From contig JAKLEN010000007.1 of the NCBI GenBank assembly GCA_022711665.1, positions 1 to 64,000 of the forward strand: a stretch of 64,000 bases of DNA. The letters are read 5' to 3'. The translations under genes were made by a program, and so were the position numbers. The stretch is from Acidobacteriota bacterium. Lineage in GTDB: Bacteria > Acidobacteriota > Aminicenantia > Aminicenantales > Saccharicenantaceae. Under the pieces are notes generated by a model. The model saw only the letters and a program-made list of their open reading frames with translations, made no database searches and was not told the DNA's origin. Shown piece after piece: positions 27,271 through 36,335 of the stretch (the first letter of the stretch is position 1; every line of letters begins with the position of its first letter).

Positions 27271-28590
27271 ATGAGAAGACGATCATTCCTGACGGCCGCC
27301 GGGGGCTTCCCCGCGCTGGCCGCGAGCCTGCCGGACGGCCGGAAGGCGATCGGGGGACAAGCCCCGGCCCGGACGGCCGGGCAGGACGGCGACCTGGGGG
27401 GGATGCCGCTGGCCCGGCTCCGCGACCGCTACCGCGCCGAGTTCGGCGAGTTCCTCGAGTTCTTCGACCGCCACGTCGTCGACCGCCGCTACGGCGGCTT
27501 CCTCTGCTCGACGGACCATGACGGCAGCCGTCTAGATACTAACAAGACCGCCTCGACCGAGGGACGCGGCATCTGGTGCTACTCGTTCATGTACAACCAC
27601 GGCCTGGCCCGCGAGGACCGTTATCTCGACTGCGCCAAGCGGTCGGTCGATCTCATCATGAAGCGCCGTCCCGCGGCCGGGGAGTACTGGCCCGGGACGT
27701 ACGCCCAGGACGGCGCGGTTATCGACCGGAACGGCAGCCTGCCCGGCGACTGCTACATCGCCGAAGGGCTGGCCGAGTACGCCCGGGCCACGGGCGAAAA
27801 AAAATATGCGGCCGTCGCCCGGGAGACGCTTTTCGGGGCCCTGGCCAAGTACGACAGCCCCGCCTTCCGGGACGGCGCCTCGCCCTACCCGGGCGCGCGG
27901 AACCTCTGGTACTGGATGCTGTTCATGTGGTTCGGCACCAACTGGCTGATGAACGCGCCGGACCCGGAGCTGGAGAAGGTCGTCGACCGTTCGGTCGAGG
28001 CCATGATGGCCCATCACCGCAACCCCGATTTCGATCTCTGGAACCTGGTCGTCAACCACGACCTTTCCCGGCCGTCCGGGGAGAACGCCGCCCACGCCCG
28101 GCTGGCCGGCTGCGGGCACGCCACCGAGGCGACCTGGATGATCATGTACGAGGCCGTGCGTCGCCGGGACCGGACCCTCTTCGACGAGGCGGCCCGCGTC
28201 TTCAGGCGCCATGCCGAGGTCAGCGCCGACGCCGTCTACGGCGGCGTTTTCAACGACCTCGAGGACGTCGACGCGAACAGGTGGGGCCTGACTAAGATCT
28301 TTTGGGCGCAGGCCTTCATCCTGATCGGCTCCCTCCAGGTCGTCCGGCACCAGGGTCTGGCCTGGGCCAGGGACATGTTCACCCGGCAGTTCGAGTATGT
28401 CGAGTCCCGCTGCCGCCTCGAGCGCTGGGGCTTCCCGCTCATGATCGACAGCGCCGACCGGCGGATCGCCGCCCTGCCCAAGGCCGTGCGGAAGGACATC
28501 TACCACCACCCACGCTATCTCATGCTTTGCCTCGAGGCGCTGGAGCGCATGGCCGAGCGCGGCGGCCGGACCTCGGGGGTGTTCGGTTGA
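27271..28590 (+). CDS. Exported AGE (N-acylglucosamine 2-epimerase)-family protein
   Basis: A 439-residue (alpha/alpha)6-barrel protein. GRGIWCYSFMYNHG near residue 100, CYIAEGLAEYARATG near 160 and CGHATEATWMIMYEA (catalytic-type His about residue 282) are AGE-superfamily features; a His-rich DIYHHPRYLMLCLEALE closes the fold. The N-terminus MRRRSFLTAAGGF looks like a twin-arginine signal, which is unusual because AGE epimerases normally work in the cytoplasm. GGGAGGA lies ahead of the ATG. It is followed without gap by a heparinase-like lyase (start overlaps the stop). Function could be epimerisation of an amino sugar or glycan hydrolysis in the periplasm; the fold alone does not decide. 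Confidence 0.8.
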   Translation: MRRRSFLTAAGGFPALAASLPDGRKAIGGQAPARTAGQDGDLGGMPLARLRDRYRAEFGEFLEFFDRHVVDRRYGGFLCSTDHDGSRLDTNKTASTEGRGIWCYSFMYNHGLAREDRYLDCAKRSVDLIMKRRPAAGEYWPGTYAQDGAVIDRNGSLPGDCYIAEGLAEYARATGEKKYAAVARETLFGALAKYDSPAFRDGASPYPGARNLWYWMLFMWFGTNWLMNAPDPELEKVVDRSVEAMMAHHRNPDFDLWNLVVNHDLSRPSGENAAHARLAGCGHATEATWMIMYEAVRRRDRTLFDEAARVFRRHAEVSADAVYGGVFNDLEDVDANRWGLTKIFWAQAFILIGSLQVVRHQGLAWARDMFTRQFEYVESRCRLERWGFPLMIDSADRRIAALPKAVRKDIYHHPRYLMLCLEALERMAERGGRTSGVFG

Positions 28591-31307
28591 GGCACGGCAC
28601 CGGGGGGCTGCTGGGCGGCGCCGGGACCGCGGCGCTTCTCTGGCTGCTCTCCCCCCTGACGGGCTGGGCGGACGGGACCGCGGTCTCCCATCCGGTCTTC
28701 CGGCCCGATCCCGCCGCGGTGAACGCCGGGCAGCTCAGGGCGGGGCTCGAGACCCTTCTCCGGCTTGACGATGCCCGGGTCCTCGACCTCATACCGACCC
28801 GCTCCGGGTTCACCTCCGCGGATTGCCCCAACTGCCAGGGCGGCTCGCAGGGACGCCAGCTCGCCTGGACGATCGACGATCCCGGCGTCCTGACCTGCCG
28901 CTACTGCGGCGAGAAGTACCCCAGCCCCCGCTATCCCGAGGACAAGGTCCTGCGGGTCAAGGATCCGCTGGGCCGGGTCCAGGAATATCCCTATTACGCC
29001 GACGCGACCGGCCACCGGCGCTTCTTCCAGGCCCACGGCTGGCGGCAGGCCCGCGATTATTTCATGCTGGCGGCCTATGACCTGGCCCGGCTCTATCATG
29101 CGACCGGCGACAGGCGGGCCGCCGCCCGGGCCGCCCTGATCATCGACCGCTTCGCCCAGCTCTACCCCGGGTTCATCGTCACCCTCGACGTCTCGGACGA
29201 GGTCAAGGGCTTCCAGGAGGCTCCGCCGTATAATCCCCAGGGCGGCAAGTGGGGGCGCTGGTATTTCGACGAGATTCCGACACCCCTTGTTTATGCCTAC
29301 GACCTGATCTACGACAGTGGAGCGCTGGAGGAGGCCGGCCGCCGGGGCGGCGTCGACGCCAAGCGCCGGATCGAAGAGGATCTCTTCCGGGCCGCGGTCC
29401 GGCACGTCCGCACCTACCCCGAGTACTACGGCAATCCGAGCCCCCGCATCTACGAAGGCCTGGCCGCGATCGGCCGGGTCATCGGCGAGCCCGGCTTCGT
29501 CCATGACGCCGTGCGGCGGATAGGGGGCCTCTTCGAGAACCGGTTCTTCTTCGACGGCATGTGGAACAAGGGCGCCTACGGCTATCACCGGATGACCCTC
29601 CTCGGCCTGGAGAGCGCCATCAAGGCGGTGAGCGGCCAGACCGATTCGCCCGGTTACGCCGACCCCGGCGACGGGCGAAGGTTCGAGGCCCTCGACCTGG
29701 AGAAGGAGGTCCCCATGCTGGCCCGGGCCCGCCGGGCGACCGAGAGATACCGCTACCCCGACGGCCGCTACTTTCCCGTCCATGACTCCTGGTCGCGGCT
29801 GAACGGCGTCGAGCTGAAATCGGATCCCCTCCCGGCCTCGGAGCCGGCCCTCTGGCCCGGCATGGGGCATGCCATCCTGGGACGGGGCCGGGGCCCGGAC
29901 CAGATCCAGGCCGGGCTGCACTTCGGAGGCGGCTACGGGCATCATCACGATGACAGCCTCAACCTGTCCCTCTTCGCCTGCGGCGAGGAGCTCCTGCCCG
30001 ACTTCGGCTATACGCATACGCGCTTCCGCTACTGGGTCAAGAGCACGCTCGGCCACAACACCCTCATGGTGGACGGGCTGGAACAGGACGCCGGGTCCGA
30101 GGCCCGCCCGTCGGACGGCAACCTGGCGCTCTTCCTCGACGACGGCCCGGATTTCCAGGTCCTGGAGGCCTCCGCCCCGCGGGTCTATCCCGGGCGGGTG
30201 AAGGAGTATTCCCGGACCCTGATCCTCGTGGGCGTCGACGAGGCCAAGGCCTACCTCCTGGACATCTTCGCCGTCGCGGGAGGCGGGCGGCATGAGCTGG
30301 CCTTCCATGGCAGCGCCGACCGGGAGCAGATCCTCAGCCTGCCGGGGCTTGGATCGCCCCGCGAAGCGTCCCTGCTTCCGCCCGGGGCGAGATTCGAGCC
30401 GCCCGCCGGGGAGAACGAAACAGGCCGGGCCGGCGGCGTGAACCCGGCCTACGGCTTCCTGACCGATGTCCGGACGGCGCCCGCACCGGAGGTCCTGGCG
30501 GCGACGTTCCGGCCGAAGACCGGCGCCGGGGCGTCGCTCCGGATCTGGACGCTTCCGCCCCCGGGAAGCGCGATCTATTCCGCCCTGGCCCCCTCGATCC
30601 GGCCGGCCGAAGAGGACGACGCCCGGGTCGATCAGTTCCGGCTGCCCCTGTTCTTCATCAGGAAAGAAGGCCAAGAATGCGCCGAGACCTATGTCTCGGT
30701 CCTGGAGCCCTTCCGGGACCGGCCCCTCATCCGGGAAGTGCGGGCCCTCGAGGTCGAGGGCGGCGGCCTGGGCGTCCGGGTCTCCGGTCCCGGCTGGACG
30801 GACATCCTGCTTTTCCGGCCCGAAGGCGCCGGGGCGGGGGAGACTTCCGGCGGCGGCCTCCGCCTCGAGGGGCGGATCGGCTGGGCCCGTACCCGGAACG
30901 GCCGGGTCGAGGCCCTGCGGCTCGTCGACGGGACGGGCCTGAGCTTCGGAGACCGGAGGATCGCCGGGCCCGCCGCCGCTCCGGCCCGGGTCCTGGGCGT
31001 TCGGCGCAAGGCCGCGGGCGGCGGGATCGACGCCCTCGAAGTGGACGCCCCGCTCACGCCCGGTCCCTGCCCCGGGGGGCGGACGGTCATCGTCCGGCAC
31101 GCGGACGGCAGCTCCCGAGGCCTTCTTTTAGAGAGGATCATGCGGGAGGAGGGGCGGACGTTCCTCGTCCTGGCCGACGAGCCGGGATTCGAGACGACGC
31201 CCGACGGCGGCTGCCGGTTCCTCTTCTTTCCCAAAAGGACGGTCGGAGGGGCCGCGACCTGCCGGATCCCCGGCATCCTGACGAGGACATGGACCAACTC
31301 CCGATGA
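28587..31307 (+). CDS. Secreted heparinase II/III-like lyase with CxxC zinc-ribbon-like motif
   Basis: A 906-residue protein. I read the start as TTG at 28587, which overlaps the previous stop (TTGA) and opens a signal sequence (GGLLGGAGTAALLWLLSPLTGWA). CPNCQGG and CRYCGEKYPSPRYP near residues 78-115 form a four-Cys, zinc-ribbon-like motif. An alpha/alpha toroid follows, then the heparinase II/III domain with FGGGYGHHHDDSLNLSLFACG near residue 450 and the downstream STLGHNTLMVDG. Its beta-elimination chemistry would yield unsaturated uronates. It is a close paralogue of the amber-interrupted gene at 36332-39853. No ATG in a suitable place has a better ribosome-binding site. Confidence 0.83.
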   Translation: MRHGTGGLLGGAGTAALLWLLSPLTGWADGTAVSHPVFRPDPAAVNAGQLRAGLETLLRLDDARVLDLIPTRSGFTSADCPNCQGGSQGRQLAWTIDDPGVLTCRYCGEKYPSPRYPEDKVLRVKDPLGRVQEYPYYADATGHRRFFQAHGWRQARDYFMLAAYDLARLYHATGDRRAAARAALIIDRFAQLYPGFIVTLDVSDEVKGFQEAPPYNPQGGKWGRWYFDEIPTPLVYAYDLIYDSGALEEAGRRGGVDAKRRIEEDLFRAAVRHVRTYPEYYGNPSPRIYEGLAAIGRVIGEPGFVHDAVRRIGGLFENRFFFDGMWNKGAYGYHRMTLLGLESAIKAVSGQTDSPGYADPGDGRRFEALDLEKEVPMLARARRATERYRYPDGRYFPVHDSWSRLNGVELKSDPLPASEPALWPGMGHAILGRGRGPDQIQAGLHFGGGYGHHHDDSLNLSLFACGEELLPDFGYTHTRFRYWVKSTLGHNTLMVDGLEQDAGSEARPSDGNLALFLDDGPDFQVLEASAPRVYPGRVKEYSRTLILVGVDEAKAYLLDIFAVAGGGRHELAFHGSADREQILSLPGLGSPREASLLPPGARFEPPAGENETGRAGGVNPAYGFLTDVRTAPAPEVLAATFRPKTGAGASLRIWTLPPPGSAIYSALAPSIRPAEEDDARVDQFRLPLFFIRKEGQECAETYVSVLEPFRDRPLIREVRALEVEGGGLGVRVSGPGWTDILLFRPEGAGAGETSGGGLRLEGRIGWARTRNGRVEALRLVDGTGLSFGDRRIAGPAAAPARVLGVRRKAAGGGIDALEVDAPLTPGPCPGGRTVIVRHADGSSRGLLLERIMREEGRTFLVLADEPGFETTPDGGCRFLFFPKRTVGGAATCRIPGILTRTWTNSR

Positions 31308-31336
31308 GCATGAGCATATCACCCGGAGGCCATCAG

Positions 31337-33658
31337 ATGAAACGGAACATCGGCTTTCTCTGCCTTGTCGCCATCCTGGCCGTCGCCTCGAACGGCGCCG
31401 GCCGGCCTGTCGCCGCGGAAACGGCTCCCGGCTCCCAGCCGGATATCACCCATTTCGGCCTGTCCATCCGGATCGACGAAAAGGCCGCCGCGATCGACGG
31501 CATCGAGGAGATATCCTACACGGCTTCGGGCGAGGCCCTGGACACCTTCGTCTTCGGCCAACGGGACCTCAAGATCGTCAAGGTCGAGGCCGAGCCGTCC
31601 CGGTTGAAGGATTTCCTGGTCGAGAAGGACTCTCTCCGCGTCCGGCTCAAGGGGGCCGCCCGGGGAACGCCCGGCCGCTTCCGGATCCATTACGCCGCGC
31701 GGCCGAAGACGGGCATGTACTTCCACCGCACGGTCACGGAGACGGGGGTCCCCGTCGAGCAGGTCTGGCAGTTCGAGGGCTGGGAGCACTGGATGCCCCG
31801 CCTCTTCGATCCGGACCAACGGCTGACCTGGGACCTCACGGCCAGCGTCAACCCGGCCTGGCAGGTCGTCAGCAACGGCCAGCTGGCGGGCGATCGCGCC
31901 GTCGGGGACCGGCGCGAATTCCATTGGCGCCAGGCCGTTCCGGCCCGGTTCGAGGGCTTCACCCTGGCGGCCGGGGCTTTCGACGTCTTCAAGCAGGTCG
32001 TCAACGGCCGGCTGATCGCCCACTACGCTCCCGCCGGGGTGACGACGGCTTCGGTCGTGTCCGCCTCGCTAGGCCGCGTGGGCGAGATGTGCGAGTTCTT
32101 CTCCCGGGAATTCGGCTATCCCTACCCCTTCGGCGACTACCGGCAGATCATCATCTGGGACTACCTGCCCTGGGGATCGGAGCACCTCGGGCTGACCTGC
32201 CTGAACGAGATCAAGCTCATCGACGAGGCCGCGCGCCTGGACATGGACGATTATATCGTCGCCCACGAGCTGGCCCACACCTGGTGGGCCATGCTCATCG
32301 CTCCCAAGAGCAACCGCCACGTCTGGCTCAACGAGGCCTTCGGCGTCTATTTCGGCAACCAGTGGTTCGAACAGGCGGCCGGCCGGGACGAGTTCGAATA
32401 CAAGCTGCGCCAGAGGATGCGGTTCTATTTCGACGAAGACCGCAGGTATCGCCGGGTCATCCTCTCCGACGAGCCCGTGCCCGGCGGCCTCGACGAGCAC
32501 ATCTATTCCAAGGGCGCCTATATCCTGCATATGCTCCGCTCCTGGCTGGGGGACGCGACGTTCTTCGCCGGCCTCAAGAAATACGCCGAAGCGACGGCTT
32601 TCGGCGAAGCCGAGTCGGCCGACCTGCAGAAGGCCATGGAAGAGGTTTCCGGCCAGTCCCTGGGCTGGTACTTCTCGCAGTGGCTCGACCGCAAGGGCTT
32701 CCCGGTTCTCGAGGTCGAGCACGGCTGGGACGAGGGGACAGGCCGGCTGACCGTTCGCGTGACCCAGGCCCAGGACGCCGCCGCCGGCCTCTACCGCCTT
32801 CCGGCCGTCGTCCAGGTCGTCACGGACGCCGGGCCGGAGAACCATCGCGAGGTCTTCCGGGAACGCACGGAGGTCCGGACCTACGAGCTCAAGAAGAAGC
32901 CGCGCTATGTCCGCTTCAACGCCGACAATTCGCTCCTGGCCGTGATCGGGCATCCGCGGACGGAGGCGGAGCTGATCGAGCAGCTCGACTGGGCCGCCGA
33001 CGCCCAGGGGCGGATCGAGGCCGTCGAGGCCCTGGCCGCGGCGCCGGGGGAGAGGGTCGTCGAGGCCCTGGCCGGGGCCCTGCGGTCCGACCTCTTCCAC
33101 GCCGTCCGGTCCGCCGCCGCCACGGCCCTGGCCAAGGCGGGCGGATCGTCCCGGCCGCTCCTCCTGGAGGCGCTTTCCCGGGAACAGGACCCCCGCGTCC
33201 TCACCGCCCTCATCGCCGCCCTGGAGGCCCTGCCCGCCGATCCCGGGACGATCGCGGCCCTGAAGCGCGCCGCCTCGGTCCCGGAAAGCCCGTATGTCCG
33301 CGGCCGGGCCCTTCTGGCCCTGGCCAGGAGCCGGGCGGCGGACGCCTTCGAGATGCTGACCGTCCGTCTCGGCGAGAACTCGCACCGGGACGTTCTCCGG
33401 GCCTCCGCCTTCCAGGGCTTCGAGATCCTGAAGGACCCGCGGGCCGTCTCCGCGATCCTGGGCTACCTGCGCTCGGACAGGACGACCCGCTGGGCGCGCG
33501 AGCCGGCCGTGAAGGCCCTGGGCGCGCTGGCCGGACAGGATGACGAGGCGTGCCGGCTTCTCGAAGAGATCGCCGGGACCGACTTCTGGCCGGGAGTCCG
33601 CTCGGCCGCCCGGCAGGCGCTCGGCCCGGCGCCGGCTGAGAAAGGGAAAGGATCATGA
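31337..33658 (+). CDS. Secreted M1-family metallopeptidase with C-terminal HEAT-like repeats
   Basis: A 773-residue exported protein (signal peptide about 1-28). The N-terminal beta-saddle is followed by WGSEHLGL (about 279-286) at the place of the M1 GAMEN motif, the zinc motif HELAHTWW (His310, Glu311, His314) and the third ligand in WLNEAFGVYFG (Glu333). From about residue 550 to the end are short paired helices rich in Ala and Leu (for example VRSAAATALAKAGG) that look like HEAT repeats. M1 enzymes are aminopeptidases; the loose GAMEN match suggests altered N-terminus recognition. GGAGG precedes the ATG. Its stop overlaps the next gene (ATGA). Confidence 0.9.
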   Translation: MKRNIGFLCLVAILAVASNGAGRPVAAETAPGSQPDITHFGLSIRIDEKAAAIDGIEEISYTASGEALDTFVFGQRDLKIVKVEAEPSRLKDFLVEKDSLRVRLKGAARGTPGRFRIHYAARPKTGMYFHRTVTETGVPVEQVWQFEGWEHWMPRLFDPDQRLTWDLTASVNPAWQVVSNGQLAGDRAVGDRREFHWRQAVPARFEGFTLAAGAFDVFKQVVNGRLIAHYAPAGVTTASVVSASLGRVGEMCEFFSREFGYPYPFGDYRQIIIWDYLPWGSEHLGLTCLNEIKLIDEAARLDMDDYIVAHELAHTWWAMLIAPKSNRHVWLNEAFGVYFGNQWFEQAAGRDEFEYKLRQRMRFYFDEDRRYRRVILSDEPVPGGLDEHIYSKGAYILHMLRSWLGDATFFAGLKKYAEATAFGEAESADLQKAMEEVSGQSLGWYFSQWLDRKGFPVLEVEHGWDEGTGRLTVRVTQAQDAAAGLYRLPAVVQVVTDAGPENHREVFRERTEVRTYELKKKPRYVRFNADNSLLAVIGHPRTEAELIEQLDWAADAQGRIEAVEALAAAPGERVVEALAGALRSDLFHAVRSAAATALAKAGGSSRPLLLEALSREQDPRVLTALIAALEALPADPGTIAALKRAASVPESPYVRGRALLALARSRAADAFEMLTVRLGENSHRDVLRASAFQGFEILKDPRAVSAILGYLRSDRTTRWAREPAVKALGALAGQDDEACRLLEEIAGTDFWPGVRSAARQALGPAPAEKGKGS

Positions 33659-35751
33659 TGAAAACGCGCGCGGTCCTGGTTATCGTCCTGCTGTCGGTTC
33701 TCGGCCGGCCCGCCCCGGCCCAGACGACGCCCTTCATGTCCGAGAAGGAGATCCGGGCCCTGACCAACGAGATCTCCGGCGACGCGGCCCTGGAGCACGT
33801 CCGCTGGATGACCCATCATCACCGCCCGGCCGGCTCCCGGGGCTTCGACGCAGTTCTTCAATACGTTTCCGACAAGGCCAGGGAATACGGCCTGGAGAAC
33901 GTCCGCATCATCCGCCAGAGATCGGGCCGGCCGAGCTGGACGGCCCGGAAGGCCGAGCTCTGGATCGTCGAGCCGGAGGAGATCAAGCTGACCAGCCTGG
34001 ACCAGGTCGCGGTGTCCCTGGCGGACTACAGCCGGACGACCGACGCGACCGCGGAATTGACGGACGTCGGGACGGGGGAAGCTGACGCCGATTACGAGGG
34101 CCGGGACGTCAGGGGGAAGATCGTCCTGGCCGGGGGCTCCCCGGCCACGGTCATGGAGCAGGCCGTCTGGAAGAGGGGGGCCCTGGGGATCGTTTCCTAC
34201 GCCTCCCAGCGCCAGAACCCCATCGACCATCCGGACCAGATCGCCTGGCAGTCGATCCCGGCCCGGAGCGCCGACGGGAAGCCGGGCACGTTCGCCTTCG
34301 TCCTGTCGATCCGCCAGGGCGAGTGGCTGAGGGACCTGCTCAGGAAGGGCGCGTCCCCGCTCAAGGTCAGGGCCCTGGTCGAGAGCGAGTTCGTGGAGCC
34401 GAGCTGGCAGGCCATGTGCGAAGCCTTCATCATGGGCACGGAGAAGGCCGGGCAGGACATCGTCTACACGGCCCACCTGCAGGAGGAAAAGACCTCGGCC
34501 AACGACAACGGCACCGGGTGCGCGGCCCTTCTCGAGATCGCCCGTTCCATCAAGCTTCTCGGCGACCAGGGGAAGATCCGGCGGCCCCGGAGGAACATCC
34601 GCTTCTGGTGGACGACGGAGAACAGCAGCGAAGCCCAGTTCTTCGCCGATTTCCCCGAGGAGCGGGCGAAGATCCTGGCCGGGATCAACCTGGACATGGT
34701 CGGAGCCAAGCTGTCTCTGGGCAGCCGCGTTCATCACGTGGCCCTGGCCCCGGCCTCCCATCCCGGCTTCCTGAACGACATCACTGAGCATGTCGTCGAG
34801 TTCGTCCGGCAGGGGAATACGCCGACCTACGCGGCCCACGGCACGGCCTATCCTTTTACCCGCCCGATCCTCGCCCACCTGGGCACGCGCGAAGGCTACA
34901 ACGCCCTCGTCCTGCCCTTTTTTACCGGCAGCGAGCACGTCCAGTTCCTCGAGGCGATCGTCGGCGTCCCGGCCGTCGCCTTCCTCGACTGGCCCGACGA
35001 GTATATCCATTCGACCGACGACGACCTGTGGAACGTCGATCCCACCCAGCTCCAGCGCAACGCCTTTGCCGCCGCAGCCATCGGCTGGCTGACGGCCGCG
35101 GCGGGGGAGGGGGACATCCCCGTCTGGGCGGCGGAGATCTACGGCAACGCGCTCGCCCGCGTGGGCCGGGAGACCAAGCTGGCCCTGCAGTGGATCGAGG
35201 GGGCGTCCGACCCGGTCCCGGTCTACCGGACCGCCCGCAACCAGGTCCACCAGGCCGTCCTGCGGGAGATCAGGGCCGTCGAATCGCTGCGCCGGCTGAA
35301 CCCCGGCCGGGCGGGGCTCGAATTGATCGCCGATCTTTCCGGCCGGCTCCGGAGCCGGGAAGGGATGTGGCTGGAGGATCTGGATCTTCTCTTCCGCCGG
35401 AAGACCGGGACCCCTCCGCCGCGGCTCGTCCCGGACGAGAAGGACAGGGAGCTCAGCCGGAAGATCCCGGAGCTCGCGGCGGCGCCGAAGGAATATTATG
35501 CCGCCAGGCAGAAGATGACGCCCGTCCCCGGCCTGCATACGGCCATGGCCCTCGAGTGCCTGGCCTTTGTCGACGGCCGGGCGAGCTTCCTGGACATTTT
35601 CGACGCCGTGAGCGCGGAGGCCCTGGCCGCCGGCGAGCACTACTACGGCCCGGTGAACAGGGACATGGTCGAGAAATTCCTGACGAACGCCGTGAAAGCG
35701 GGGGCCATCCGGCTCAAAGAGGGCCCCGTGGTGAAAGGAAAAGCGCGATGA
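33655..35751 (+). CDS. Secreted M28-like metallopeptidase, divergent active site
   Basis: A 698-residue exported protein (signal peptide to about residue 23, GRPAPA). The core has VYTAHLQEEKTSANDNGTGC near residue 270 (metal His, bridging Asp), FWWTTENSSEA (catalytic Glu) and a late His in DEYIHSTDDDLWN. As in the gene at 25126, the usual His-x-Asp reads His-Leu-Gln and the usual Glu-Glu reads Glu-Asn. The C-terminal domain with LAFVDGRASFLDIFDAVSAE parallels that of the 25126 gene, so the two are divergent paralogues. The start ATG overlaps the M1 stop; a second ATG follows at once. Peptidase activity is likely but the metal site may differ from canonical M28. Confidence 0.8.
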   Translation: MMKTRAVLVIVLLSVLGRPAPAQTTPFMSEKEIRALTNEISGDAALEHVRWMTHHHRPAGSRGFDAVLQYVSDKAREYGLENVRIIRQRSGRPSWTARKAELWIVEPEEIKLTSLDQVAVSLADYSRTTDATAELTDVGTGEADADYEGRDVRGKIVLAGGSPATVMEQAVWKRGALGIVSYASQRQNPIDHPDQIAWQSIPARSADGKPGTFAFVLSIRQGEWLRDLLRKGASPLKVRALVESEFVEPSWQAMCEAFIMGTEKAGQDIVYTAHLQEEKTSANDNGTGCAALLEIARSIKLLGDQGKIRRPRRNIRFWWTTENSSEAQFFADFPEERAKILAGINLDMVGAKLSLGSRVHHVALAPASHPGFLNDITEHVVEFVRQGNTPTYAAHGTAYPFTRPILAHLGTREGYNALVLPFFTGSEHVQFLEAIVGVPAVAFLDWPDEYIHSTDDDLWNVDPTQLQRNAFAAAAIGWLTAAAGEGDIPVWAAEIYGNALARVGRETKLALQWIEGASDPVPVYRTARNQVHQAVLREIRAVESLRRLNPGRAGLELIADLSGRLRSREGMWLEDLDLLFRRKTGTPPPRLVPDEKDRELSRKIPELAAAPKEYYAARQKMTPVPGLHTAMALECLAFVDGRASFLDIFDAVSAEALAAGEHYYGPVNRDMVEKFLTNAVKAGAIRLKEGPVVKGKAR

Positions 35752-36335
35752 ACGAACATCTCTCTCGTCGACGGATGCTTGCGGTCTCGGGATGCGGGGT
35801 CCTGGGCCTGGCCGCGGGCCGGGCCTTTTCCCTCGGCAACTCGGGACCCCGGAGCCAGGTCATCGACCGGTCCGGGGCGGATTGGCGGGGGCGGCCCATG
35901 TTCCTCCGGCCTTACCATCCTCCTTATATAGCCTCCTATTACGGCATCCGGGCCGGGCTCGATTCGAAGAAATGGAGCCCCCTGATATCCCGGGTCGAGA
36001 AGGAGCCCGATCTCAAGATCCGCATCGTCGAGGCCTTTGACGACGCCTGCGCCGGCTGCCCGAAGCTCGTCGCCGACTCGATGGGCAGCGTCTGGGGGGT
36101 CGGCCAGTCCTGCTCCTCGGCCCGGGACCAGGCCATGGTCGACATGGTCACGAGGACGAACAGGAGGATCCTGAAAGAGACGGGCCTGTCTTTCGGCGAC
36201 GTCATCGCGCTGCGGGACCTGGTCCCTATCCTCCGGAAGAACGTGCCCCTTCTCTACGAGGGCATCGGCGACCCGGAAAGCCAGGCGAGCTACGAGAAGG
36301 GCCTGAAGGACCTGGCCGCGAAATACGGCCTCTAG
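35748..36335 (+). CDS. Small Tat-exported Cys-motif protein (unknown function)
   Basis: A 195-residue protein whose N-terminus (SRRRMLAVSGCGVLGLAAG) looks like a twin-arginine signal, with a cysteine that could also be lipidated. The mature part contains AFDDACAGCPKL near residue 103 and GVGQSCSSARDQAM near residue 122; this C-x2-C plus downstream Cys is reminiscent of DUF1284-type iron-sulfur or metal-binding proteins, but the match is weak. The start ATG overlaps the previous stop (ATGA) and AAGGA lies ahead of it. It is the last gene of the long operon, and its stop shares the bases CTAG with the stop of the convergent heparinase-like gene. Confidence 0.65.
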   Translation: MNEHLSRRRMLAVSGCGVLGLAAGRAFSLGNSGPRSQVIDRSGADWRGRPMFLRPYHPPYIASYYGIRAGLDSKKWSPLISRVEKEPDLKIRIVEAFDDACAGCPKLVADSMGSVWGVGQSCSSARDQAMVDMVTRTNRRILKETGLSFGDVIALRDLVPILRKNVPLLYEGIGDPESQASYEKGLKDLAAKYGL

